This document shows, piece after piece, positions 34,080 to 43,607 of a stretch of DNA of 64,000 nucleotides. The notes below the pieces were generated by a model. The model did not search any database, was not told the DNA's origin, and saw nothing but the letters and a program-made list of their open reading frames with translations. The first letter of the stretch is position 1, and every line of letters begins with the position of its first letter. The stretch is from CAZKBP01 sp964551015 (lineage in GTDB: Bacteria; Bacteroidota; Bacteroidia; Cytophagales; Microscillaceae): positions 77,651-141,650 of the forward strand of contig CAZKBP010000011.1 in the NCBI GenBank assembly GCA_964551015.1, in the 5' to 3' direction. A program made the position numbers and the translations under genes.

Positions 34080-35582
34080 CTAGCTCTTCAATTGCTCAAG
34101 AATATGCTTCATAGAAACTGCTTCGCCAATTTTAGCGGGAAGCTCGGCAATGGCAACGCGTTCTTGCTCGGTGCTATCACGGTGGCGGAGCGTAACCGTT
34201 TCATCTTCCAGAGTCTGGTGATCCACGGTGATGCAGAAAGGCGTACCGATCAAATCCATACGCGTATAATTCTTACCAATCGCGCCCCGATCTTCATAAA
34301 CCGTCTCGAAATCATAGCGCAACATCTCGAAGACTTCTTGGGCTTTTTCGGGCAAACCTTGTTTTTTGACCAAGGGAAAAATAGCCACCTTCACGGGAGC
34401 CAGTGCGGGGTGAATCTTCAAGTAAAGACGGGTTTTCTCCTCTCCCTTGGCATCCACGCCCACGTCTTCGGTATAGGCATTACAAAGAATGGCTAAGAAA
34501 AGGCGATCCGCCCCGATAGAAGTCTCAACCACGTAGGGAATGTATTTGCGCTTGTCTTTGTCCTCCACCTTTTCGTCAAAATATTGCATTTTGGTTTTGG
34601 AGAATTTCTGATGCTCGGTGAGGTCAAAGTCGGTGCGGGAGTGAATTCCTTCCAGCTCTTTCCAACCAAAAGGAAACTCGAACTCGACATCCACGGCCGC
34701 GTTGGCATAGTGAGCCAGTTTCTCGTGTTCATGCCAGCGCAATTTCTCAGCAGGAATCCCTAAAGCTTGCAGGAACTTCATCCGTTTTTCTTTCCAGCTT
34801 TTGTACCACTCCATTTCCTCACCCGGGCGCACGAAAAACTGCATTTCCATCTGCTCGAATTCGCGCATTCTGAAAATAAACTGCCGGGCGACAATTTCAT
34901 TTCGGAAGGCTTTACCGATCTGGGCAATGCCAAAAGGCACTTGCATGCGTCCGGATTTTTGCACGTTCAAGAAATTGACAAAAATTCCCTGCGCCGTTTC
35001 GGGACGGAGATAGACTTTGTTGGAATCATCCGACACCGAGCCCATTTCGGTAGAAAACATCAAGTTGAACTGGCGCACTTCCGTCCAGTTGGCCGTTTCG
35101 GAGATAGGACAAACAATATTTTCGGCAATGATTAATTCCCGAACCGCTTCTAAATCCTCTTTTTCTAGGAGTTGCCCCATTTTCTGGAGGAGGGCTTGGG
35201 CTTTATCTACTTCGCCAGCTTTTTCATATTCAGCGGCTTTTTCCTCGATGAGCACGTCGGCGCGATAACGTTTTTTGGAATCTTTGTTATCAATCATCGG
35301 GTCGTTGAAGCTGTCCACGTGGCCGGAGGCTTTCCACACGGTAGGGTGCATGAAGATGGAAGCATCAATGCCGACGACATTGTCATTGGCTTGAGTCATG
35401 GCTTTCCACCAGGCGCGTTTGAGGTTGTTTTTGAGTTCTACGCCATTCTGACCATAGTCATAGACAGCTTGTAGGCCATCGTAGACTTCACTGGAAGGGA
35501 AGACAAAACCATATTCCTTGGCGTGGGAAATGATTTTTTGAAAAAGTGAATTTTCTTCGGGTGTTTTTTTCTTGTTTGCCAT
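34080..35582 (-). CDS. glyQS: Glycyl-tRNA synthetase (homodimeric type)
   Basis: This 500-residue class II synthetase charges tRNA-Gly. It has the eukaryote/archaea-like single-chain form, not the alpha/beta tetramer. Motif 1 lies near FPSSEVYDGLQAVYDYGQNG; motif 2 is VPFGIAQIGKAFRNEIVARQ with RMREFEQMEMQFF; motif 3 is ETSIGADRLFLAILCNAYTE. The anticodon-binding domain follows (VAIFPLVKKQGLPEKAQEVF). The insertion with NWTEVRQFNLMFSTEMG and YLRPETAQGIFVNFLN is characteristic. The start ATG at 35582 gives MANKKKTPEENSLFQKI. It is a housekeeping gene. Confidence 0.95.
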   Translation of the reverse strand: MANKKKTPEENSLFQKIISHAKEYGFVFPSSEVYDGLQAVYDYGQNGVELKNNLKRAWWKAMTQANDNVVGIDASIFMHPTVWKASGHVDSFNDPMIDNKDSKKRYRADVLIEEKAAEYEKAGEVDKAQALLQKMGQLLEKEDLEAVRELIIAENIVCPISETANWTEVRQFNLMFSTEMGSVSDDSNKVYLRPETAQGIFVNFLNVQKSGRMQVPFGIAQIGKAFRNEIVARQFIFRMREFEQMEMQFFVRPGEEMEWYKSWKEKRMKFLQALGIPAEKLRWHEHEKLAHYANAAVDVEFEFPFGWKELEGIHSRTDFDLTEHQKFSKTKMQYFDEKVEDKDKRKYIPYVVETSIGADRLFLAILCNAYTEDVGVDAKGEEKTRLYLKIHPALAPVKVAIFPLVKKQGLPEKAQEVFEMLRYDFETVYEDRGAIGKNYTRMDLIGTPFCITVDHQTLEDETVTLRHRDSTEQERVAIAELPAKIGEAVSMKHILEQLKS

Positions 35583-35715
35583 AGGGGGGCAAAGATAGCG
35601 AGGGGGGCGAAAATTTCATAATGATTGGAAAGGGATTTCAAGAACCACCCCATCGGACAGCCGTAAGTGGTATTAATGAATTTAATTTTCAAATTTCCTC
35701 GATAGCTAATTGGGT

Positions 35716-35745
35716 GAGTTTAGAGGCGGTATCTAGGCTAAACTC
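35716..35745. terminator. Hairpin between LytTR and glyQS genes
   Basis: A perfect 8-bp stem GAGTTTAG/CTAAACTC with a 14-base loop lies 59 bp after the stop of the LytTR regulator gene and upstream of glyQS. It could end the kinase-regulator transcript; no T-tract follows. Confidence 0.45.
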
Positions 35746-35803
35746 GATAAGATCAACCTAGCAGGAGGAAGTAAGGAATTTATTGGGGCTGCCTCGATAA
35801 ATG

Positions 35804-36508
35804 TTATTTGATGCCTAATCGCTGGTAAGTATCTTCTTTGTAAGAGCGACCGATCGGTATCTTTTTGCCATTTACATAAATATCATCGCCCTTGATTTCT
35901 TGTATCAGCTCAATATTGACGATAAACGAGCGATGGCAACGAATAAAATAATGGGAGGAGAGCATAGCTTGTAATTTGTCCATGCTATGGCGTATGGCGA
36001 GGCACTCTTGTTCAGAAGCGAGGGAGATATTTTTCATATTGCCGTCTGCCTCGATCCATTCTATATCTTTTACCCTGATTTTTTTAGGGAGTTCTCCGTC
36101 CTGCACGACCAAGTACTCCGAGGATTTGGCAAAAGCGACTTCTATATTCGCATAAAGCTCACTGTGCTTGACGGGCTTGGTGAGATAGGCTTGTGGATGG
36201 GTGTGTTTTGCTTTTTGGATGATAGAATCATTTCCCATACCCGTCAGAAAGATAAAAGGAATTTGATAGCGTTCATTGATGATCTCGGCTAGATGTATGC
36301 CGTTACGATGATCCTCATTATACTCGTAACCAGAGAGATTGATATCAATGAGTACTAAATCTGGAGGCTTCTGATCCATTAATTCTAGGGCTTGCTTTAC
36401 CTCCAGGGCAATTCCTGTGATATGGTATCCCATTTTCCGGAGCTTAGAGGCCATAGATTCAGCGAAGATTAATTCATCTTCTACAATCAGAATTTTAATT
36501 TGATGCAT
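35804..36508 (-). CDS. LytTR response regulator
   Basis: This 234-residue protein has an N-terminal REC domain, with acidic pair in ILIVEDELIFAES, phosphoacceptor Asp in DLVLIDINLSG and Lys in AYLTKPVKHSEL, and a C-terminal LytTR DNA-binding domain (residues ~135-232; IEWIEADGNMKNI, FIRCHRSFIVNI, GRSYKEDTYQRLGI). LytTR regulators bind direct repeats upstream of target genes. It is encoded 42 bp downstream of the sensor kinase at 36551 in the same direction, so this is a kinase-regulator pair. The targets are unknown; the propeller-SpoIIE gene that diverges from the pair is a candidate. Confidence 0.92.
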   Translation of the reverse strand: MHQIKILIVEDELIFAESMASKLRKMGYHITGIALEVKQALELMDQKPPDLVLIDINLSGYEYNEDHRNGIHLAEIINERYQIPFIFLTGMGNDSIIQKAKHTHPQAYLTKPVKHSELYANIEVAFAKSSEYLVVQDGELPKKIRVKDIEWIEADGNMKNISLASEQECLAIRHSMDKLQAMLSSHYFIRCHRSFIVNIELIQEIKGDDIYVNGKKIPIGRSYKEDTYQRLGIK

Positions 36509-36550
36509 GGTTTTAGGTTTGGTTATAAATGATTAGTCGCTCGAGAGGTA

Positions 36551-38107
36551 TTAAAAATGAATAATAAACTCAGCCCCGGGGCTTTTGACAACTTGTAAAT
36601 CACCCCGCAATTGCCGAGTGAGCCAGTGCACAATCTTGAGCCCCAAGGTATCGGCCATTTGCAAATCAAAATGAGTCGGAAGGCCCTGACCGTCATCTCT
36701 GACCCGGAGCTGATAACGTTCTTGATCGGCTGCTTGTAGGATCACCCAAATATTTCCTTCTGATTTGTCTCGGAAGGCATATTTAAAAGCATTGGAAACC
36801 AGCTCATTGATAATCAGGCCGACATTCAGTGCTTTGCCAATATTGTAAAAGGTCTGTTTGGCCTCGACATGAAAGTTGATTTTTTTCTCATCGCTATCGT
36901 AAGCGTAAGCCAGTGATTGAATGAGTTTTTCTAAATAATCTTGGAAGTTGATCTCATCCAAGTTTTCAGATTCGTATAATTTCTCGTGAATTAAAGCCAT
37001 AGAATAAATACGCTCTTGTCCGTTTTTGATCGCCTTCAGGGCCAGCGGGTCGCTGATCAAATCGGCTTGTAAATCCAGTAGACTGTACACGATTTGCAGG
37101 TTATTCTTGACTCGATGGTGAATTTCTTTAAGGAGTACTTCCTTCTGAGAAAGAGAATCTTTCAACTGTTGAGAAAGTAACTGCAGGCGATTTTTTTGCT
37201 GACTAAGCCGGCGAATGATCCAATAAGATAGAAAAGCAGCGATGACCAAGGCCGCGATGATAACCAGAAGCACGATAATGGTCTGTTCGTAGATTTTGTA
37301 GAAATACAGAAAAGAATCACTGCCCAAAAGTGTTTGCCATACCTTGTCTATTTCAAGCTGGGCATTTTCTTGTAATTTTTGATAGATAAGCGTATTCTCA
37401 CGGATTTTGTCCTCTAGGGCTTCCATCTTCTCGATCCATCCCTGTTTTTCCTCTTCTGAAATCTCTTCCTTATCTTTGAGTTCCTTGAAGATAGATTGGA
37501 TTTCGTTCCTAATTCTTTGGTTGCTGGCAATCAAAGTCTCCCTTTCAGAAGTGAGATGCGTTTTGATTTTTTGTAATGCCTTTTCTATTTGATCTATTTG
37601 TGGGGTTTCTAGCAACTCACCAAGCTCCCTTAATTTTTTTTCAGGAGCAGAACGAGAAGGCTCGCTCTTTACCATTTGCTCAGCGTTGGAACCAGTCTTT
37701 GGCTCCAATACCTCAGGCGCATCCGCGTCCTCATCGTCAGGGTCAAGAGATGGCTTGACCGCAGGAGGCGTGTAGCTTTTGGGCAACTTGATGGGTAGAT
37801 TTAAGTAATTATCTAGCTGATGAGCATTGAGGAGAATCGGGAATGCGAGTTGCGAGTCTTTGGGTGCGATATAAATTTTAACTTGGCTCGATGCAAAGGC
37901 TTCTTCTGGCAACTCTAGGGTGAAGCTTCCGTCGTCTTGGGTGATACTTGCTTGGTTTGGATAGGCTTTCAAATAAACCTTTGCTCCCACGATGGGCTCC
38001 TTAGACTGGGCGTGAGTTACCCTCCCCTGGATGGTCTTGGTTTGTGCAAAACCAAGCTGAGTACTTAAAATAACCCAGACGATGAGTTCGAATATTCTTA
38101 GTTTCAT
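36551..38107 (-). CDS. HisKA_2 sensor histidine kinase with regulatory-like sensor domain
   Basis: The chosen start is the ATG at 38107 (MKLRIFELIVWVILSTQLG), giving 518 residues and a signal sequence. A carboxypeptidase-regulatory-like domain follows (IQGRVTHAQSKEPIVGAKVY), then an acidic linker, a periplasmic coiled coil (~residues 160-255), one membrane helix (~278-299), and a short cytoplasmic coil. HisKA_2 has its phosphoacceptor in LKEIHHRVKNNLQIVYSLL (His near 331). HATPase_c follows (LIINELVSNAFKYAF, RDDGQGLP, LGLKIVHWLTRQLRG). The outer sensor domain is unusual for a kinase: CarboxypepD_reg domains are more typical of surface proteins. The LytTR regulator follows after 42 bp. Confidence 0.88.
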   Translation of the reverse strand: MKLRIFELIVWVILSTQLGFAQTKTIQGRVTHAQSKEPIVGAKVYLKAYPNQASITQDDGSFTLELPEEAFASSQVKIYIAPKDSQLAFPILLNAHQLDNYLNLPIKLPKSYTPPAVKPSLDPDDEDADAPEVLEPKTGSNAEQMVKSEPSRSAPEKKLRELGELLETPQIDQIEKALQKIKTHLTSERETLIASNQRIRNEIQSIFKELKDKEEISEEEKQGWIEKMEALEDKIRENTLIYQKLQENAQLEIDKVWQTLLGSDSFLYFYKIYEQTIIVLLVIIAALVIAAFLSYWIIRRLSQQKNRLQLLSQQLKDSLSQKEVLLKEIHHRVKNNLQIVYSLLDLQADLISDPLALKAIKNGQERIYSMALIHEKLYESENLDEINFQDYLEKLIQSLAYAYDSDEKKINFHVEAKQTFYNIGKALNVGLIINELVSNAFKYAFRDKSEGNIWVILQAADQERYQLRVRDDGQGLPTHFDLQMADTLGLKIVHWLTRQLRGDLQVVKSPGAEFIIHF

Positions 38108-38493
38108 GAGTTGCTCTTTGTATGAAGTGGATCCTATTGCTTTCTTAAAACTAAGAATTCCTGAGCTCGCAGACAAAGATCGTGTGACAGACGACCCTTT
38201 TTTGCTACGTAATACCAGCCCTGCCCTAAAAACAGCCCAAAAGCACTTAGAAATAGAGATTTACTTCCTTTTCCTCTGCTCTTCGTGCGAGCAGCGATCG
38301 TCCGTGATGCTCACGCCGAGTCTTCTGTCTAATTTGAATTCATTTTCGTAAGAATACTTACACGGAAAGAAAATAGTTGTAATCGGAGAATTTAGCCCTT
38401 GGAGGTCATAGATTAGGCACTCTATTTGTCAAGGTATATTCCATAAACGGATACTGATAGTTCATACTCACCACCTTACTTGCTGATCTTTCT
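38108..38493. other. Divergent promoter region of the signalling genes
   Basis: This 386-bp region separates the kinase gene from the propeller-SpoIIE gene. It contains a small hairpin, GTAAG/CTTAC, near 38348-38361 and no open frame I would call. LytTR binding sites might be expected here but I cannot identify a convincing repeat pair by eye. Confidence 0.4.
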
Positions 38494-41400
38494 ATGGATT
38501 TTATCAGTCTACTAAGACTCAAAGCGTGCGTCTTTTTGCTTTTACTCATATCAAATCTAGCCCAGGCACAGACTCCTGAGGCTAAATTCCGCCATATTCG
38601 CACACAGGCAGGGCTATCTAGCCCAGACGCTACTTGTATTTTTCAGGATTCCAAAGGGGTCATCTGGATTGGTACCGAAAAGGGTCTCAATCGCTACGAT
38701 GCCTACCGTATTCAAGTCTATCAGCCTCGTGCTAATGACCCTAATAGTCTTAGCCATGCTGCTATTAACACGATTTATGAGGATGCGGAGCAAAACCTCT
38801 GGATTGGTACCGAAAGTGGCCTAAATCGTTATGTGCCCCAAGAAGATCATTTTGTGCAATACTCCGTTGATCAAGCACCTGACCAGCCTACTCCGCTCAA
38901 GATCCACGATATACTCTCTATCGATAAAAAACTCTACCTGGGCACAGGGGCAGGGTTACAAATCTTTGATCCAGAAACTGAGCAAACCCAAATTTTTCAG
39001 ATTAAAAATAACAAAAGAGTTGGGGAATTATCTAATGCGGTTCATCGCCTCTTGGTTGATAAAAAACAACGAATCTGGTTAGGCACTGCACAAGGACTTT
39101 GCTTCTTTGATGGTAAGGAGATCACACGCGTAGAAATGCAACCCTCTAATTTTCCTGACTTCCCTAAATCTTTTCAAGTATCTGACATGAACTTGGATAA
39201 GCAAGATAATCTCTGGCTCTGTACCCGAGAAGAAGGAGTTTTAAGGTTTAATCTGCGAGATCGCTCGGCCAAAGCTTTTCGCCAACGTAAAAATAATCCC
39301 CGAACGCTACTCAGCAATCTAGCCAACGCCCTCCAACTGAGTAAAGATCAGAAAAAACTCTGGATTGCCACCCAAAAAGGGATTAGCATTTTAGAAATCA
39401 CCACCGAAACATTCACGAATATTACTCCTGATCCTAGCGATTCATCGGCACTCTCTGGTGCAAACTGCCAAGACTTGTGGGCAGACCAAATGGGAGGGAT
39501 GTGGATTGCTCTCGATCAAACGGGCGTGAGCTATTACCATCCTAATAACAATCTTTTTCGTCATCTGACCGCAGCATCGGGTGCGTCGCGGTTTGAAGCC
39601 TTACCCGATGAAGAGGTTCGTTTTGTTTACATAGACCCCAAACAGCATTTTTGGATAGGGCATCGAGAGGGTTTAAGCCGCTATGATCCTAAAACCAGCC
39701 GTATCAGAAACTATACGCAGGCTTCGGATTTAGTGGGAACGCCCACGCTGGCTAGCTTTGGCGACGAAGCGGGAAATCTCTGGCTCAGCACAAGGGGAGG
39801 AGTCAATTATGTGGATACTAGAAATGGAAAATGGCTTGCCTACCAAGAAGGGGAAAAAGGGCTCAAGGGTCAGGGAACGGCTATTTATCGGGATGTGCAA
39901 AAAAATGTCTGGCTCGGAACGGATGCCGGATTGATGCAATTCAAGATTACCGCTCCAAGGATCAGATTTATCTCCTACCGTTATCCAGATGGCATTCGGG
40001 CGATTTTAGGCGACCAAGCAAGCAATCTGTGGATTGGTAGCACCTCAGGCTTGGCGCGCTTTGATAAAAAGAGTAAAAATTTTATTCCCTACGAATATAA
40101 ATCAGACCAGGGTAACTTAGTAAAATATACAGTCAACTGCTTGTTTGAGGATAGTCAACAAAGACTTTGGGTAGGAACAGAAGGACAGGGCTGGCTATTA
40201 TTGGATAAAAAAAATAAGCAATTCCGTAACTACACGGAGCAACACGGCTTGCCTAGTAATACCATCCGTGCTATCGTAGAAGAAAAACCCAACGTATTTT
40301 GGCTCAGTACTCGCGAGGGGCTTTGTCGGGTTCGCTTGACAAACAACACTAAGCAAAAAACTGCACTCCAAGTACAATATTTCTCTTCACAAGAAGGCTT
40401 ACAAAGTGGTGAATTTATGCCTAATTCGGCTTACAAAGGCAAAGAGGGAACCATTTGCTTTGGAGGCACGAATGGCCTTAATTTTTTTCATCCTGCTGAT
40501 ATACAAGGATATAAGGGCAATATCCCGGTCAGATTAACCGAACTTAAGATCAATGGTCAGACCATTCGTGCTCATCAAGAAGATTCTCCCCTAGAAAAAC
40601 CTTTGTATTTGAGTAATGCCCTTAAACTAAATCATACGGATACTGAGCTATGGATTGGCTTCGCGGGTCTGTACTATGCGGATACTCACAAACTCGAGTA
40701 CGCTTATCAATTAGAAGGCTATGATGAAGAGTGGAAATACGTGGGACGGCAAAATTTTGCCACTTACACCAATCTCCCCCGTGGGGTTGAATACCAATTC
40801 AGGGTCAAGGTGAGCAACGGTAATGGAAAATGGACAGAACTCGAAACGCCTCTTAGCATCTACATTCGCTCTCCCTATTGGGAAACTTGGTGGTTCTGGG
40901 CTTTTATCATTTCGGTTTTTATAGGTTTGATGTATGGCGCTTTCCGAACAGGTGCATACGTGGTAGGAAAGCAAAAGCGTGAGTTGGAGCAAATCGTCCA
41001 AACTAGAAGCCAAGCTCTGGAAAAAACCAGCGACCTGTTGGAAGAGCAACAGCAGGAGATTGTCCGCCATAATCAGGTATTGTCTGAGCAGCAAGAGAAG
41101 ATCAACCACCAAAATGCCAAGCTACAGATCTGGTCCAAAGAGATTATTAATTATCGAGATTTTGCCGAACAAAAGCAGTACGATTTAGACCTTCTAAATG
41201 CCAAATTAGCCCGAACTATCCAAGCAGGCTCACTAATCCAACAGGCAATGCTCCCTGACTCCAAACACCTTCACCGACTCTTGGAGGAACATTTTATTAT
41301 CTACCGACCCAAACAGGTGATTTCAGGAGATTTTTATTGGGTTGAGCAAGTGGCTCATAAGACTTTCGTGGCGGCCGTGGATTGTACAGGTTATGGAATC

Positions 41401-41961
41401 CTCGGGGGGTTGATGTCTATGCTCGGGAGTGCGTTCTTGGATAAAATAATCGCGATGCAAAAAAATGATCAGCCCGCCCAGATTCTAGAATTACTCCACC
41501 AAGCATTATATCAAGCACTCGAACAAGAGCAAGCACCCAATAACTATGGAATGGAGATGGTCTTGGTTTCTTTGGAAAAGTTGAACAAGCACCAAACCAA
41601 AATCGTATTCAGCGGCGCCAAAAGCCCGATGTATTACCTCTCTCGTAAGAAAGGTAGCTTGGGTATTATTCGGGGCGACCGTCGCGCCATCGGGGGCAAT
41701 CAAAACCTGCAAGTGCCTTTCACCCAACGCGAATTCATCTTAGAATCAGGCGACTTGATTTACCTGGGTACAGATGGCTTTATTAATCAAAATGATGAGC
41801 AAAGAAGGAAATTTGGTGATCGTAGATTCAAAAGCTTAATCGAGGAGAATGCTCACCTGCTCTTGCCTCTCCAGAAAAAAGCCATCGAGAAAGCTCTAGA
41901 TGAACACCAAGGCCAAGCCGACCAAAGAGATGATCTGCTGATGATCGGCCTGCGCCTTTAA
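38494..41961 (+). CDS. Two-component-propeller / SpoIIE phosphatase signalling protein
   Basis: This 1155-residue protein has a signal peptide (VFLLLLISNLAQAQ), then ~700 residues of two-component-regulator propeller repeats, whose hallmark W-I-G-T-x-x-G-L-x-R-Y recurs (IWIGTEKGLNRY, LWIGTESGLNRY, RIWLGTAQGL, NLWIGSTSGLARF). A Y_Y_Y domain follows (LEYAYQLEGYDEEWKYVG), then a membrane helix (WFWAFIISVFIGLMYGA), a long coiled coil (residues ~830-910) and a SpoIIE/PP2C-like Ser/Thr phosphatase (VISGDFYW, VDCTGYG, FSGAKSPMYYL, LIYLGTDGFINQ). Most relatives have DCTGHG rather than DCTGYG. There is no kinase domain. It probably senses polysaccharide or another external ligand and controls an anti-sigma-type partner by dephosphorylation. 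The gene diverges from the kinase-LytTR pair. Confidence 0.88.
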   Translation: MDFISLLRLKACVFLLLLISNLAQAQTPEAKFRHIRTQAGLSSPDATCIFQDSKGVIWIGTEKGLNRYDAYRIQVYQPRANDPNSLSHAAINTIYEDAEQNLWIGTESGLNRYVPQEDHFVQYSVDQAPDQPTPLKIHDILSIDKKLYLGTGAGLQIFDPETEQTQIFQIKNNKRVGELSNAVHRLLVDKKQRIWLGTAQGLCFFDGKEITRVEMQPSNFPDFPKSFQVSDMNLDKQDNLWLCTREEGVLRFNLRDRSAKAFRQRKNNPRTLLSNLANALQLSKDQKKLWIATQKGISILEITTETFTNITPDPSDSSALSGANCQDLWADQMGGMWIALDQTGVSYYHPNNNLFRHLTAASGASRFEALPDEEVRFVYIDPKQHFWIGHREGLSRYDPKTSRIRNYTQASDLVGTPTLASFGDEAGNLWLSTRGGVNYVDTRNGKWLAYQEGEKGLKGQGTAIYRDVQKNVWLGTDAGLMQFKITAPRIRFISYRYPDGIRAILGDQASNLWIGSTSGLARFDKKSKNFIPYEYKSDQGNLVKYTVNCLFEDSQQRLWVGTEGQGWLLLDKKNKQFRNYTEQHGLPSNTIRAIVEEKPNVFWLSTREGLCRVRLTNNTKQKTALQVQYFSSQEGLQSGEFMPNSAYKGKEGTICFGGTNGLNFFHPADIQGYKGNIPVRLTELKINGQTIRAHQEDSPLEKPLYLSNALKLNHTDTELWIGFAGLYYADTHKLEYAYQLEGYDEEWKYVGRQNFATYTNLPRGVEYQFRVKVSNGNGKWTELETPLSIYIRSPYWETWWFWAFIISVFIGLMYGAFRTGAYVVGKQKRELEQIVQTRSQALEKTSDLLEEQQQEIVRHNQVLSEQQEKINHQNAKLQIWSKEIINYRDFAEQKQYDLDLLNAKLARTIQAGSLIQQAMLPDSKHLHRLLEEHFIIYRPKQVISGDFYWVEQVAHKTFVAAVDCTGYGILGGLMSMLGSAFLDKIIAMQKNDQPAQILELLHQALYQALEQEQAPNNYGMEMVLVSLEKLNKHQTKIVFSGAKSPMYYLSRKKGSLGIIRGDRRAIGGNQNLQVPFTQREFILESGDLIYLGTDGFINQNDEQRRKFGDRRFKSLIEENAHLLLPLQKKAIEKALDEHQGQADQRDDLLMIGLRL

Positions 41962-41997
41962 GGGTAATAGCTAAACCACGCCACGAAATCTGCAACG

Positions 41998-43176
41998 CTA
42001 AGGCTCACAGCGAATCCGAATGGCGCCGCTCCTCCCAATTCTCGAGTTAATGCTAACCACCTGCGTAGTGGGACTGACCCCATCGTCTATCTCCAAAGTC
42101 AACGTGTTGGGAGGAATATTCCCCAGATTCCACGCCTTCGAGATCAAATAATAGTCCTGACCGGGCATCAAGTCTAACTTCAGATGCTTGTTCCTAGAAA
42201 GTTTTTTCTTCTTATTTTTTAATTTGTACTTATCCAATACCCATTCCCCATTAAAATTAATGGAGACAATATCTCCGTCGTTTTTCTCGTGGTCATAAAG
42301 ATAGACAGTAATCTGGCGGCTTTTTACTTTGACAGTGTGCTGGTAATCAATGTTGACCTGCTCAGTTTTTTGGGTCTCAGGCGGTGGAGTAGGCGTTGTG
42401 CTCGCGGTTTTAGGACAAGGATTTGAGCGAGGTGCCTTCGTGGATTCGTCTTGATAGAGCGTGATAATTTCTGTTTCGCTCAAAGGGCGATTGTACAAGC
42501 GAATATCATCCAGTTTACCCGCGAAATATTCCATCACACCCGGCACATCTCGGCCAATCTCCAGAGGCGCATTGTTGGGAACCAAGGTTTTATAATAAGC
42601 AAAATCCATTACCTGTTCGGCATTGAGATAAATCTTTACACTCCGACTGTTATAAGTCATCGTGTAAAAATACCATTCATCGTAATTGATTTCTTGCTGC
42701 CAGTTTTCGGTAAAATCACTACTCATAGAAAACGTGACCTTGGTAGTCTGGAAGCGATAATGCGGATGCTGGTCGGTTTCTTCGCTTTGATTGGACTTAC
42801 AACACACGCTTACCCATTGTAAGTCAGCAAAATCTGAGTATTTGCTAATTTTAAACCAAGCTGCGATCGTCAGGCCATCTCGGGGGGTATTGAGACTCGT
42901 AGAGCTAGGTACGGAAATATAGCCATCTTCCCCGTTAAACTCCATCGCGCTACAAGGATTACCAAAGCGATCTTCGGTGAGGCGTACCCCTTGAATTAAG
43001 CGGCCATCGTTGCCATTACCGCTGGCATCTTGGGCATTGCCATTGAAGGGGTAGTAAGCAATGGGTTCCATCTGATTTGCACTGGCAGAAAAAGTACAAG
43101 TCTGTGCCTGAATCATCGCCGAGTCTGCAAAACTGACCAATAATGTCAAAACTAATGTAAGTCTCAGGTTTTTCAT
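41998..43176 (-). CDS. Secreted LamG-domain protein
   Basis: This 392-residue protein has a signal peptide (LVLTLLVSFADSAMIQAQ) and a LamG/ConA-like lectin domain (residues ~35-240): PIAYYPFNGNAQDASGNGND, the LNTPRDGLTIAAWFKIS segment, and FAGKLDDIRLYNRPLSETEI. This fold binds sugars or proteins. A Thr/Pro linker (SNPCPKTASTTPTPPP) leads to a C-terminal beta-rich domain of ~110 residues (HTVKVKSRQITVYLYDHEKN and onward). There is no T9SS tail, so export may stop in the periplasm or outer membrane. A tandem repeat array lies between it and the glycosidase operon. Confidence 0.82.
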   Translation of the reverse strand: MKNLRLTLVLTLLVSFADSAMIQAQTCTFSASANQMEPIAYYPFNGNAQDASGNGNDGRLIQGVRLTEDRFGNPCSAMEFNGEDGYISVPSSTSLNTPRDGLTIAAWFKISKYSDFADLQWVSVCCKSNQSEETDQHPHYRFQTTKVTFSMSSDFTENWQQEINYDEWYFYTMTYNSRSVKIYLNAEQVMDFAYYKTLVPNNAPLEIGRDVPGVMEYFAGKLDDIRLYNRPLSETEIITLYQDESTKAPRSNPCPKTASTTPTPPPETQKTEQVNIDYQHTVKVKSRQITVYLYDHEKNDGDIVSINFNGEWVLDKYKLKNKKKKLSRNKHLKLDLMPGQDYYLISKAWNLGNIPPNTLTLEIDDGVSPTTQVVSINSRIGRSGAIRIRCEP

Positions 43177-43282
43177 GGTTCTAGAATTTTATTGTTGAAT
43201 GGTTCTATTGTTGAATTGTAATACTAATCCATCTCTGTGATGTATACACTTGAATGGGAGCGGGTTTCCCGCTAGAATACCC

Positions 43283-43485
43283 TAGAATGTCTCCGTGTCC
43301 CCGTGTTGAAAAACTATAAATCACCAAGTCTCGGCTGTTTGCTCTGTGTCTCCGTGTCTCTGTGTTGAAAAATTACAAATCACCAAGTCTCGGCTGTTTG
43401 CTCTGTGTCTCCGTGTCTCTGTGTTGAAAAATTACAAATCACCAAGTCTCGGCTGTTTGCTCTGTGTCTCTGTGTCTCCGTGTTT
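43283..43485. repeat. 59-bp tandem repeat array
   Basis: Three near-identical 59-bp units begin at 43321, 43380 and 43439, each with CACCAAGTCTCGGCTGTTTG, a run of CTCTGTGTCTCCGTG and a TTGAAAAATTACAAAT tail. A partial unit precedes them (43283-43320), and the last is cut short. Spacing is constant, and no unique spacers exist, so this is a direct tandem repeat. It lies between the LamG gene and the glycosidase operon. Neighbouring non-repeat bases (43177-43282, 43486-43607) show nothing further. Confidence 0.85.
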
Positions 43486-43607
43486 GAATAAGCCATTGAG
43501 AATATGCACGGAAAATATGGATTGATATAAACAGACCGCGCCATTGACTCAGAGACGTTGCCCACGCAAAACGAGGCGATACGCCACTTATAAGGTACAA
43601 CCCAAGA

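Noticed and set aside
38108..38176. Upstream start for the sensor kinase, 23 codons earlier
   Set aside because: It would place non-hydrophobic residues before the signal sequence; the ATG at 38107 fits better.
43283..43485. Possible CRISPR array
   Set aside because: Units are contiguous with no unique spacers and no cas genes are nearby. The same applies to the arrays at 57056 and 63790.
43380..43565. 61-codon minus-strand frame across the 59-bp repeat
   Set aside because: Its sequence is simply the repeat translated; it has no family match.
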